A stretch of 64,000 nucleotides of DNA from assembly GCA_943704415.1 (NCBI GenBank), contig CALSCO010000398.1, forward strand, positions 1 through 64,000. The letters are read 5' to 3'. Under the pieces are notes generated by a model that was not told the origin of the DNA, did not search any database, and saw only the letters and a list, made by a program, of their open reading frames with translations. Below, piece by piece: positions 32,086-43,675 of the stretch. Position 1 is the stretch's first letter, and every line of letters starts with the position of its first letter. Origin of the DNA: Parvularia atlantis. Lineage: Eukaryota; Opisthokonta; Rotosphaerida. The position numbers and the translations under genes are program-made.

Positions 32086-33874
32086 TCAAGCGCGCCCGGG
32101 CACCATCAGCCGCCTGGACAGCAGCTCCCAGACCATCCGCCGCCGGAAGTACTGCATGCGGGGCTGCGCAAACGTCAGCGGCTCGTTGCGGCTGACAAAT
32201 TCGGCGTTGATGCAGGTAAACACGCCGCAGTCGTAGCCGTTCTCCTGGCTCGGCGCGTCCTGCGCCACCGCAGGGCGTGAGCCCCCACGCCCGGCGTCAG
32301 CCCACGCCGCGCACCGCCGGCACGTAGTCGGTCCAGCCCGTCAGGTCAAACGGCGCGCCCTTCTTGGCCAGGTGCTCCTTCTGCACGTACTCTCGCATGA
32401 GCTGCGCGCGCACGGTCAGCGGGGCGGCGGCGGCGGCCCGACGCACGCTCCGCGCGCACCGCCAGCGCCTGCGGGTTGCGTCCGTGCAGCGAGTCATAGT
32501 ACTCGAAGCGCTTGCGCGCAAAGTTGACATTGGCCAGGCACCAGTGCATGCCGAGGTGCACGGGGATGAGCACGTGGTCCATCGCAAACACGTCCACCTG
32601 CGCGCCGTGGCGTGAGTGCGCGTCCCCCGCATACGGCCGCGTGCAGGCTGCGCGCCTTCTTGCTCCAGCGCTTGACGGCGTCGTAGCCGTCGTGCGACAT
32701 CTTGAGGTAAAAGAACGTGTTGAACGCAAACACGCGCGGCAGTGACGGGTCCTGCTCGGCCCGCTCGACGATCAGGCGCAGGTAAAAGTTGATCACCTCG
32801 TCGTTGAGCCACTCGCGGTCGCGCAACTTGGCCGTGTCGTCGCCCTTCAGCACGAGGTTGAACGCGTCGACAACCGTGCTGCTGCCAGACAGTGCCAGCA
32901 CGCGCTTGACCTGCGCCGCCAGTCAGGCGCGGCAACAACCGGGCCGGCACGCGAACCTCGGCCTCCTGCTCGGCCGTCAGCTCGGGGTAGTTGTCGTCGC
33001 GCTTCTTGTCCTTGGCGACCTCGACGGCCTTGCGGCGTTCCTCAACGCGCCCGACGGCCTCGGCATCGCGCAGCGCGAGCTCGCGGTACTTTTGGCGGAT
33101 CCTGCGGGCATCGGCGGTCAGCAGCGGCGGCGGACTGAATGAAGCATGCGCACTCGTCAAGCACGGCGCGGATCTTTTGCGGGTACGCGGCTCTGTCGCA
33201 CATAAAGTCAGCTCAGCCACCCCAGCCAAGCGCGCGCGCGCACGCGCGCACATCGCGTCTAGGGCGGTCGAGCGAGGTGCTGGCTTGGCGGCCAAGGCGG
33301 GCGGCGGCGTGACGACCTGCACGGCGTCGTCGTTGGCGTATTTGTCGGCAGCGGGCTGCATCGCTGCGCCCGTGCGGCGGGTGAGCGCGCGTCACCCCCG
33401 AGCGGCCCAAGGCGACAGACGCACAGACGGACAGGGCCTCGACGCGCTTGAGCACCTGCTCGGTCTGCATCGGCTGCACAGGTGCGGGTGGCGGCGGCGG
33501 CAGCGGCGTGTACAGCGGCGGGACGCCGGTCGTGCGCAGGAATGAGGGCGTGGCGGGCGCGCCAAACAGCAGGACGCTGCGATCGGCAAACGAGCCGGCC
33601 CCGCCGCCCCCACCGCTACTGCTGAACGAGAGCGAGAGCGACGACAGCGACGCCGGCGAGGCAGCGGGCACAGGACGGCGCAGCGGCGTGCCACCGGCAA
33701 TCGGGCTGAACAGGATGCGTCTGCGTCCCGGGGTCAGCGCTGCGCGCGCATCGCCGGATGAGCGTACCGGCCGATGCTGCGCAGCAGATGCGTCGGGCCC
33801 ACCCCCAGCCGCGGCCGCTTGTGCGTCGTGTGGTCGTCGTCAAGGCCGCTGCGCCAAGCGACGTCCGTGGCCAT
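32086..33874 (-). CDS. Ulp1/SENP-type SUMO protease (C48 cysteine peptidase)
   Basis: This protein processes or removes SUMO. ATG 33874 (MATDVAWRSGLDDD) is followed within 25 residues by a likely nuclear signal (HKRPRLG). The long N-terminal part is Pro/Ser/Gly-rich (33715-33420), then comes a charged helix (ADARRIRQKYRELALRDAE, about 33110). The protease domain starts at about 32900 with KLRDREWLNDEVINFYLRLI and NTFFYLKM. It has the catalytic His in PVHLGMHWCLANVNF (about 32555), the Asp in YYDSLHGRN (about 32490), and the Gln and Cys in SQENGYDCGVF (about 32240). The full triad plus the oxyanion Gln are intact. TGA is at 32088-32086. About six introns. Substrate preference among SENP classes cannot be told. 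Confidence 0.92.
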
Positions 33875-33954
33875 GCGTGCAATTCACACGGCCAGCCAGG
33901 CAGATTGTCAGGCGGTCAGAAGCTGGCAAACCGCGCGGCGCGAACCACCGGGCC

Positions 33955-35636
33955 ATGCTCGACGACGACCTGCACTTTGCCCTCGCGGCGGGCCAGAGCG
34001 TTGCGGCGGTCCGCGCGCTGCTCGAGCAGGGCGCGGACCCGCTCGCGTACGCGCCCGACGGCTGTGCGTGCTTGCGCGCGCGCACGCGTTTCGTGGCACA
34101 ACCCTGACGGCTGGACGAGCTCAGCCGGGGCGTCGCCGCTGCACGTCGCCGCGACGCTGGGCACGCCGCACGCGGCCAACCTCGCGCGCTGCCTGCTCGA
34201 CTTTGGCGCTGACGTGAACGCGCGCAACGCCGGTGCGGGCCGCCGCCTCGTGCCGCAAGTGCGCGTGACACGCTTCGTTCGCCAGACGACTGGACGCCCG
34301 TGCACTGCGCAGTCAGCGCCGGCAACGACGCCGTTCTGAGCGAGCTCATCGCGAACGGCGCCGACCTCAGCCTCGGTGCGGCGCTCGTGGTGCGGTGGCC
34401 GGCCCCGTGACGCGCCCCGCACACCACAGCCGCGCACGGGCACACGGCGCTCGACCTCGCACTCGAGTGCGGCAACGAGGCCGCCGTCAACCTGCTCGTG
34501 GACGCGCCGGCGGTGGTGCGCGCCGCGTCTGCACACCGGGCCGGTGCCGACGCGCGGGTCGTCGCAGGACGCACCAGCACTACACCAGCAGCAGCAGCAG
34601 ATGCAGCCCGCCGTGTGGGCGACGCCGGCCCGTGCGGCACCGTACGAGCGCGTCGAGCCGCGCGCACAAGAGTGGGTACCGCGTGTGGCGCCCGTCGCGG
34701 CCGCAGGCCATGCCGCCGCGCGCCAGCTTGCGCTGATGGACGGTGTGTGCGAGCCCTGTCACGCTGCGGCGAGCTCATCGTGGCCGCGCAGCGCTCCACG
34801 AGGCGCTCAACAGCCTCGACCACGACCACATCAGCCAGCTGCTAGCGCTGTGGGCTGACGTCGACTGGACGGATGAGTGTTGCGTGGGGCTTGCGCGCAT
34901 CCGCCTCGGTTGCGACCTCACGCGCACGGCGCAGACGGCCGCACGCCGCTGCACCACGCCGTCATGATGGGCAACGCCGTGCTCGTGCACGCGCTGCTCA
35001 GGCGCGGCGCCCTGCCTCACAAGCCGGACGTCGGTGCGCGCGGTGCAGCTGCCGGAGCCTTACCTGACCGCTGGCGCCGTCAGAGGGGCGGTCCCCGCTC
35101 CATGCCGCAGCTGGGCGCAGCCAGCTCGACATTGTGACGATGCTGCTCATGGCCGGCGCACCCGCCGCGACCGCGGACGGTGCCGTGGTGGCCCGCAACG
35201 CAGCGTAGCAGCGCTCATCATGCGCACGCACAGGCGGCACGGACCAGACGCCGCTGCACGCCGCCGTGTTTGGCAACTCGGACGGCTGCGTGCGCGCCCT
35301 GATCGCGGCAGGCGCGCCCGTGGACGCAATCATGCGCGGTGTGGGTCCCCGCGTGCCACTGATGCGCCCGGCGCACTCACCGGATGGACCCAGACGGTCG
35401 CACGCCCCTACACGTGGCCGCCGACATCCGCGCGCCCGAGTGCGTGCTCGCGCTTGTCGAGAGCGGCGCGGACGTCGCGATGCTTGACGGCAGTGCGTGT
35501 GGCGTGCCGATGCCGCCGTGGCTCACGCCCGTGCGCCAGATGGCTTCACGCCCCTGCTTTCGTCCGTGCGCAAGCAGGACTATGGCAGCGCGCAGGCCAT
35601 GCTTGCGACGCGCCGCATCGACCGCCTGGACAGTGC

Positions 35637-35683
<47 letters not shown>

Positions 35684-38600
35684 GCTCAGCTACGACGCCG
35701 CAGTGTGCTTGCACCGCGTCCCGGACCGCGCGGGCAACACGGCGCTGCTGGAGGCCATGCGCATTGGCGCACGCAAGACCGTCCGGGCGATGATTGAGGC
35801 CGGCGTGGGCGTCAACGTGCCCAGCCTTAGTGCGCATGGCCGGCGCGGCACTGCGCCGTCGTTCTCACGCGTGGTGGTGGTGATGGGGGGAACAGTTGGG
35901 CGCACGCCGCTGTACGAGGCTGTGCGCGAGGGCATGATTGAAGAGGTCGAGCTGCTGCTGCGGCACGGCGCCAACGTCGATTTTATGGGCGCGGGTGCGG
36001 CGAGCCGTGCTCGCGCGCGCGCGCGGCTGACGCGAGGCGTGTGCGCAGACGGCTTGACCGCCCTGCACATTGCCACAAGCCTCGGCCAGCGCGACTGCGT
36101 CGAGCTGCTGCTGCGCGCCGCGACGCCAGACACCGTGAATCTGGTCACCGGCGGTGCGCCTCACTGCTTCTTCGAGCGGGCGGCTGAGCCGAGCGCGCTG
36201 GCCTCAGACGACGCCACCGCACTCATCATCGCCGCGCGCGTCGGCGCTCACCAGTGCCTGCAGCTGCTGCTCGCCGCGGGCGCCGACCTCGACCCGCGCG
36301 ATGCCGGTGCGCACGCGCTTGCGCGAAGCGTCGCATCTGACGGTGACACAGACGGCAAGACCGCGCTCGAGTGGGCGATGGAGCAGCGCAACGAGAGCGT
36401 CGGCCACCAGCAGTGCCTCGCGACGCTGCAGCAGCACCAGCGTGCGCTCGACCAGGAGTCTGAGCGCATGTCGCCGCTGCACTCGGCCGCGATGCACGGC
36501 AACCTAGCCAAGCTGCGCGTGCTGCTCGAGCGCGGCGAGGACCCGGCTGCGGCAGACGAGGACGGCAACACGCCGCTTCATCTCGCGCTGCTCAACCGGC
36601 CGCAGCTCGACATTGTGCGCACGCTGATGGAGCACGAGCTCACGCCGTGGAACGCGCTCAACAAGGACCACCTGTCGCCGCTCGACATTGCCATGGGCGT
36701 GCCCGCACGCGTGCAGCCGGTGCAGCCGGTGCAGCCGGGCCAGCCCGCGCCGCCGCCGCCGCCGCCGCCGCCGCTGCCGCCGGCGCGCGTGCCCGACGAC
36801 ATCCGCGGCTACGTCTCGGCGCAGATGGCGCAGGTGGTCAACAATCGGCTGAGCGAGCCCGAGCGGCAGTGGGCGACGCGGCGCACGCAGCAGGCGGCTA
36901 ACCAGCCGGCGATGGACGCGATCATGGCCATGACGGGTATCCGCAAGGTCAAAATGTCGGCGCTTGAGCTGTTCAACAGCATCAACATGGACCTGCGGCG
37001 GCCGATCGCGTCGCAGACGACGCGCAAGAGCATGTTGCACTATGTCTTTGTGGGCTCGCCGGGCACGGGCAAGACGACGGTGGCGCGGCTGTTTGGACAG
37101 TTGCTGTGCGACCTGCGCGTGCGTGACGGCAACAACTTTATTGAGACGTCGGGCCAGGCGCTGCTGTCGGACGGATCGGACGCGTTTGTGCGGGTGACGC
37201 TGCCCGGGGCCATCCCCGGTGTGCTCTTCATCGACGAGGTGTACCAGCTCGAGCCGCTGAGCAACGGCGAGGGCCGGCGCATCACCGACGCGCTCATGCA
37301 GGCGGCTGAGAACCAGCGCGAGAAGCTGACAATCATCATTGCGGGCTACAAGAGCGATGTGCAAGAGAAGTTTCTCAGCTCGAACGACGGCCTGCCGTCG
37401 CGCTTCAGCCACGAGGTCGTTTTTGACGACTTCAATGTGGTTGAGCTGCGGCGCATCCTGCTCCAGACCGTGCGCGGCAAGGGCTGGCACCTCGACCCGG
37501 GCGTGCCGGGCCTGTCTGGCCGGGTGCGCGGCGGCGGCAGGGTCGACACGGCGACGATCGCGGCCAAGCGCCTGGCGCGCGGCGCCAACGTGCGCGGGTT
37601 CGCGAACGCGCGTTCGGTGCGCAACATGGTCGAGGCCGCGATCAAGCAGGCGACGCAGCGGATGCAGAGCGAGGAGGACCGGGGCGCGCACCTGACCGAC
37701 CGCGAGCGCATCACGCTCAAGCGCGTGGACCTGTTGGGCGAGCCGATCAGCGTTGACAACCTGCCGGCGCTGAAGGACCTGGACCGGCTCGTAGGCCTGC
37801 GCGAGGTCAAGCAGAATGTGCTGAGCCTGATCCGGCTGGTGAACGAGAACTTTGCGAGCGAGCTCAACGGCGGGCCCGTGCTCACGCTGACGCTCCACCG
37901 ACTCTTCCTCGGCAACCCGGGCACGGGCAAGACGACGGTGGCGACGGTGTACGGGCGCATCCTGGGCGCGCTGCGCTTCCTGTCCAAGGGCGACGTGGAC
38001 GTGCAGCCGGCGTCGTCGTTCGTGGGCGACGCCATCGGCGTGTCGCAGAACAAGGCCAAGCGGATCCTGCAGGGCGCGATGGGCAAGGTGCTCGTGATCG
38101 ACGAGGCCTATGCCCTGGCCGAGTCGCAGTACGGGCGCGACGCGCTCAACGTCTTGGTCGAGTACATGCAACCCGGCGTGGACATCGCCGTGGTCCTATG
38201 CGGGTACGAGGACAAGATCAAGGACATGCTGCGCACGTGCAACCCGGGCCTCGCCAGCCGCTTCCGCATGGACGACGCCTTCCGCTTCGCCGACTACAAC
38301 AACGACGAGCTTGTGCAGATCATGCTCGGGCGGGCCGCGACGCTGGGCATGCTGCTCGACGCCGACCTCGCGCGCCATGCCGTCGTCAACCAGCTGGCCA
38401 AGGAACGCGACAAGCCCAACTTTGGCAACGCGCGCGCGGTGGAGAACCTGCTTGACCGTGCCAAGACGCGCATGATGCAGCGCGACAACGTCGAGCGGCG
38501 CGGGCCCGAGCTCAAGTATGTGCTCGTGCCCGGCGACCTGTTTGACGCGATCGACACGGCCGGCGCCACGCTCTCGCTCGACAAGCTCATGGGCCCGGAC

Positions 38601-39585
38601 GTGGAGCAGATCCGCGTCAAGATCAACGAGATCCGGCGCGCGGTCGAGCGTGGCAAGAAGCGCAACAAGCCGCACTCGGAGTACATGGCCCACTGGGTTT
38701 TCAAAGGCCCGCCCGGCACAGGCAAGACGACGGTGGCGCGGCTGTTTGGGCAGGTGTACCGCGACTTGGGCCTGCTGACGAGCGCGGACGTGGTCGAGTG
38801 CAAGGGGCGCGACTTGCTTGGGCAGTACCTCAACCAGGCCAACGCCAACATCAACGAGAAGATGAACGAGGCGCGCGGGTCGGTCCTGTTTATCGACGAG
38901 GCGTACGGCCTGGCGTCGCAGAACACGCGCGGCTTTGTCGACCCGTACGCCAAGGCCGCGATCGACACGCTCGTCAACAACATCACCCACCCCAACTACG
39001 CCGGCAAGCTCATTGTCATCCTCGCAGGCTACGCCAGCGACATGGAGGAGCTCATGGCCAGCAACGACGGCCTCCAGCGCCGCTTCACCGAGACGCTCGA
39101 GTTCCACGACTGGGGCGTGGACGACTGCCTCAGGCTGTGCGGCAAGATCGCCGTGCACGAGCGTGCGCCGCTGCCGCCGCCCTCGCTCGCGCGGCTGCGT
39201 GTGGGCTTTGCCGAGCTGCTGCGCCGGCGCGGCTGGGGCAACGCGGGCGACGTCGAGACGGTCATGCGCAAGGCGATCCGCAAGCGCGACAACCGCGTCG
39301 ACATGGACCTGGACGACCAACCACTGACTGTCGAAGACGTCGACGGGGCGATGGACGAGATGCTGCGCTCACGCCCCGCACAGCGCACGGCCGCGCCCAT
39401 GCACGGCGTGCACATCGTGGGCGGCCTGGGCCCCATGCCCGGCTTTGGCGGCGCGCCCGCGCCACCGCGCCAGCAGCAGCGCGAGCAGCAGCACCAGATC
39501 GTCGAGCTGCCGTCGGATGACGACGAGGACAACGTCGGCGGGGGTCCGGCCGCGGGCCGCCAGCGTCAGCGCGAGCGCCAAGACG

Positions 39586-39623
<38 letters not shown>

Positions 39624-40052
39624 CTGCTCGCGGCGATCGCCGCGGCGCTGCCCGCGGCCGGGCTCACCACGGACGAGGCCGTGCGTGACGAGCTTGAGGC
39701 GTGCCAGCGCACGGGCCAGATCTCGCACGCGCTTGTGCAGGCCGTGGCGGCGGCCAAGGGCAAGACGGCGGCCAAGCTGCGCCCGCGCGTCGTGCGCCAG
39801 GCGCCGCGCCTGCTCCCGGCCGTGCGCGAGAAGATCCGCATCCGTGAGGAGGAAGCGCGGCGGCTGCGCGAGGCGGCCGACGCGGCCGAGCGCGCTCGCA
39901 TCGAGGCCGAGATCCGCGAGCGCGAGCGCGTGCAGGAGCGCATCCGCGAGCTGGGCGTGTGCCCCGTGGGCTTCCAGTGGCTGCCGCAGGGCGATGGCGG
40001 CTACCGGTGCGCGGGCGGGAGCCACTTCCTCTCCGCGCAACAGATCGGCTAG
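33955..40052 (+). CDS. Ankyrin-repeat protein with three CbbX/SpoVK-type AAA+ domains
   Basis: ATG 33955 (MLDDDLHFALAAGQSVAAV) to TAG 40050-40052. The N-terminal half (to about 36660) is roughly 15 ankyrin repeats spread over some 14 short exons. From 36352 to the stop the gene is one uninterrupted 3.7-kb exon. It ends the ankyrins, passes a poly-Pro linker (36740-36785), and encodes three AAA+ modules. Walker A motifs: GSPGTGKTTVARLFGQ (about 37050), GNPGTGKTTVATVYGR (about 37910) and GPPGTGKTTVARLFGQ (about 38705). Walker B: VLFIDEVYQL, VLVIDEAYAL and VLFIDEAYGL. The tail has a poly-Asp run (39587-39620), an Arg/Glu coiled coil, and a short module CPVGFQWLPQGDGGYRCAGGSHF. Such triple CbbX-like proteins occur in fungi and amoebae, but their substrates are unknown. 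All three ATPase sites look intact. Confidence 0.9.
35641..35682. repeat. GC/TG microsatellite inside an ankyrin-gene intron
   Basis: An alternating GC tract passes into about 15 TG units. It falls in the intron between two ankyrin exons of the AAA protein, between GTGCGTGC at the donor and GACGCCGCAG at the acceptor. Confidence 0.85.
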
Positions 40053-40068
40053 TCTGTGGTGTCAGTTT

Positions 40069-40092
40069 GCGCATGCGTACGTACGTATGCGC
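40069..40092. other. 24-bp near-perfect palindrome between two tandem genes
   Basis: This 65-bp spacer between the AAA protein stop and the VPS9 protein start carries a 24-bp inverted repeat centred on CGTACGTACG, with a single mismatched pair. It could be a factor-binding site for the downstream promoter or a transcript-end hairpin. Nothing in the window decides. Confidence 0.5.
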
Positions 40093-40117
40093 GTCTTACA
40101 CTTGTGACTGCAATTGG

Positions 40118-43100
40118 ATGTCGGAGGAGGTCATCGACGCAAACTCGCTCGTCACGTTCGTGCGGCGCGTCCCCACGCTCTTCGCGGCGCTGCGCGAGGC
40201 CGGCCACCTCGCCCTGCCGCGGCAGAGCAGCCTGGGCGAAGTCGAAATGACGCGCGAGTTTGCCGGTGCGCCACCGCCTGCCACCGCGGCGCACTCAGAC
40301 GCGACACACCCGCAGAGGCGCACGTCCTGCGCCGCACCAGCACGGCCGAGCGCGTGTTTGAGACGCTCGACGGGCGCACGGTGCGCGCGGTCGACGGCGC
40401 GTTCGACGTGCGGCGCGGTGCGTGTGCCGTTCGGCGTGCCGTGCCGCGTGCTCACGGCCACTGCAGATGCCGGCTTCCCGGAGGACCGGCTCGTGCGCGT
40501 GCTGGCTGAGGAGGTCTACTACGACGACGCGGCCTCGTTCACGACCTACGTGCTCGAGTGGCCCTTCGTGGGCGGGCGCAAGGTGGCGAGCGCGGGTCCG
40601 CCTGTCCGTGTCCCGCTCGCGCTCACCACGCCTGCCGCACAGCCCGATACGCCCGCGGCCGCCGTGTTTCTGCCGCTGCGCAAGTCGTTCGCAGAGTGCG
40701 GCGCGGGCGCCCATCGAAGGCGCAGGCCCGCTGCTGACGTGCCAGGCGTGCCAGATGCCAGGACTTTCTGCGGTCGTTTCCCGAGAACAGCCGTGTGCTG
40801 CGCCAGCTGGACGCGACGCTGATGGGCTTCGCGGTCGCGCAAGAGCACGGCGGGCCGGTCAACTGGGACGCCACGGTCGCGCGGGTGCGGCACATCTTCG
40901 CAACGACGATGCGCGTGCGTGCTGCAGCGCGCCGATCGCCCGCACTCAACGCCTTCGCCGCCCGCAGGAGCTCTTCTCGGCCAACCCGCTCTTTAAGACG
41001 CTCCAGGCGAACCGCGCGCAGGCCGACCGCCTGGGCCACTTTGTCGAGAGGTGTGCCTCGGTGACGCGGCTGCGCGGCTGTCTCAGCGCCGGCACGTCGC
41101 GCAGCTACATCCTGGGCGAGTTGTACGTGAAGCTGTTTGTCGTCGTCGTGACCACGTTCGCGGCCGAGGACGAGCTGCTGGTGGCGCGCATGGAACAGCT
41201 GTCGACCGAGACTCTGCGCGCCGCCGACAGCGACCTCGACTTTGGCGCGCGCACGCTGCAACCGGCCGTCGACATGGTCCTGTCGCTTGGTGCGCACACG
41301 TGGATGAAGCGTGCAACCGTGCGCCCCTGACGCGCCGCGCCCAGACGGCTTCAAGACGCCGTACGAGAAGCTCTCGTGCATCCGTGACACGGTCAACCTG
41401 CTCGTCCGCTCGCAGGAGCAGCGCAGTAGAGGTGCATGCGCACGCGAGGCTCGCGTGAGATGCGCGCTCAGCCGCCGCGACAGAGGACGGCAAGGAGCCG
41501 ACGGCGCTGGCGGGCGACGAGCTCCTTGTCCTGCTCATCCAGGCCATCGTCTACGCCAAGCCGGTCAACCTGCACAGCCACATGTACTACATCAAGAACT
41601 TTCACCTCACGCCCATCAGCAACAACACTGAGGCCGGGTGGGTGCACGCACGCGAGCGAGCAGGGCGCCGCGCTGACGGCCCGTGCGACGCAGGTACCAC
41701 TTTGTCACGTTCCAGGCCGCGATCGAGTACCTGCGCTGTTTGCCAGCCGCAGGCGCAGACGACGCCCCGGTGGCAGAGAGCGACGCGGGGCCCCCGCCGC
41801 GCGAGGCCGGGAAGCGGTGGTCGTCCGTGGACGACCAGGACGTTGGGGGGCGCCTGTCGGCGCGGGCGTCTGGCACGGGCGTGCGCCGGTCGCGCTCGTG
41901 GCAGAGCAAGCTCGCGTTCAAGGTGTGTGCGTGCGCTCGGCGGCGATGGCACACGTGCAAACAGAGACACGTCCGCAGTCATACAAGGAGAGCGCAATGG
42001 ACGGGGCGCGCGCCGACTCGACCGCGCCCAGCGGCTACTCGACGCCGCCCGAGCACGCGCAGACACTAACCGTCAGCGTCGCCGGCGCGCCCGACAGCGC
42101 CCCGGAGCCGGACCACTACGTCAACCCAAACACGTACATCCACCTGCTGCTCACCAGCAGAGTGCGCACACCCAGCCCTACGCCGTTCTTTCACGGTACG
42201 CGCAGCCACACGCCTACACTGCCCACCACCACTGACGCGCTCGCGCCCACAGACGTTCCCGCCGCCGATGACGAGGTGCTCCGCGCATACGCGCCACACG
42301 ACCCGGTCTGAGCCGACCGCTCGCACGCCCAGGCGCCTGAGGAGCTCTTCTTTAAGGCGATCGAGGCGAACGACGTCGACCGCGTGCGGCACTTGCTCGG
42401 TCGGGAGCCGTCGCGAGGCGCGGAAGAGTCACCGGCAGAGGAGGTGGCGCGGGCGTGCGTTCGCCTCGTTGCGCTAGCGTCGGCCAAGCTGACCGCGCAC
42501 GCCTCACTCAGGCCCCTGCCGCGCGTGGGCAACCCTAACATCCGCGACGAGCACGGCCTAACGGCGCTGCACATCTGCGCGCTGCACGGGTACACCGACA
42601 TTGCGCGCCTCATGGTCGAGAGCGGCGCGGACGTAAACGTGCCGACGCGCCACGGGACGACGGCGCTGTACCTCGCGTGCCAGTACAACCACTTGAGCGT
42701 GGTGCAGTTGCTGCTCGACCTGCCCGCGACGCACGTCGACTACCCGGACCTGAACCGCAACACGCCGATGCACGCGGCCTCGTCCAACGGGCACCTGACC
42801 CCGCTGCAGCTGCTGATCGTGCGCAAGGCCGACGTCACAGCGGCCAACAACCGCGGCGAGACGCCACTACACCTGGCCGCGCGCTGGGGCTACGGCCCGC
42901 TCGTCGAGACGTTGATCGAGGCCGGCGCCGACGTGGACGCGCGCACCGAGGTCGACGGCGCCGCACCGCTGCACATGGCCATGGACGCGGTGATCCCCCT
43001 GCTCGTCGGCCGCGGCGCCGACGTGAGCGCGGTGGACGACGAGGGCTGTACGGCGCTGCACCGTGCGGCGCGCCAGGGCAATCTCGAGCGCGCGAAGCTG

Positions 43101-43634
43101 CTGGTCCAGCTGGGCGCGAGCGTTGACGCGCGCGGTGCGTCACGTCGGTCGTGTGCCCCGCGTGCCCACCGGCGACGCGCAGACAAGGGCCAGCGCACGC
43201 CGCTGCTGTCGGCGGCCTTTGGCGGCCACACAGACGTGGTAACGTACTTGCTGGACGAGTGCAAGGCCGAGGTGAACGCGCAGGTGAGCGACAGTGTGCG
43301 CACACGGGATGGGCGCAAGGCTGACCACAGCGCGACGCAGTCCAAGAACGGCAACACGCCGCTGCACGCCGCGACCATCGGCGGGCACGAGAGCGTCGTG
43401 GCGGCTCTGCTGGAACACCAGGCCAGCCGCTCGCTGCGCAACCGGCAGAACAAGTTGCCCGAGGACATGACCCAGTCCGAGACGATGCGCGAGATCTACC
43501 GGCGGCACGGGGGCCTGCTGCGGCGGCGCAGCATCTTCCAGGCCGCCACGTCGTCGTCTGCGGCCGCGCTCGTGCGCCTGGCCGCCAGCGCCGCGCGGGC
43601 AGACGTGCCCAGCCCGGCGTCGTTTACACCGTGA
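40118..43634 (+). CDS. ANKRD27: VPS9-domain and ankyrin-repeat protein, VARP/ANKRD27-like Rab GEF
   Basis: This is a predicted guanine-nucleotide exchange factor for Rab5/Rab21-type GTPases. ATG 40118 (MSEEVIDANSLVTFVRRVPTL) to a stop at 43632-43634. The N-terminal part (ELFSANPLFKTLQANRAQADR, about 40970) leads into the VPS9 domain. There DGFKTPYEKLSCIRDTVNLL (41346-41405), DELLVLLIQAIVYAKPVNLHS (41517-41580) and FVTFQAAIEYL (41702-41735) are the catalytic core blocks. The C-terminal part is an ankyrin array (about 42530-43420, units like DEHGLTALHICALHGYTDIA), ending with an Arg-rich segment. Domain order VPS9 then ankyrin is that of VARP, which links endosomal Rabs with retromer and VAMP7. 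About ten introns, most of them before the ankyrin part. The N-terminal VARP retromer motifs were not identifiable. Confidence 0.87.
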
Positions 43635-43675
43635 AACTTGTCTGGCAGCAAAGAGTACACGCAGCGACAAAACAA

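Noticed and set aside
36504-38171. 555-codon open frame on the minus strand opposite the AAA exon
   Set aside because: It is the antisense shadow of a strongly conserved AAA+ exon. Its sequence is Arg/His/Leu-rich with no family features, as expected from high-GC codons read backwards.
38196-39320. 374-codon minus-strand open frame opposite AAA module 3
   Set aside because: Same cause: mirror of GC-rich codon bias over the intronless exon.
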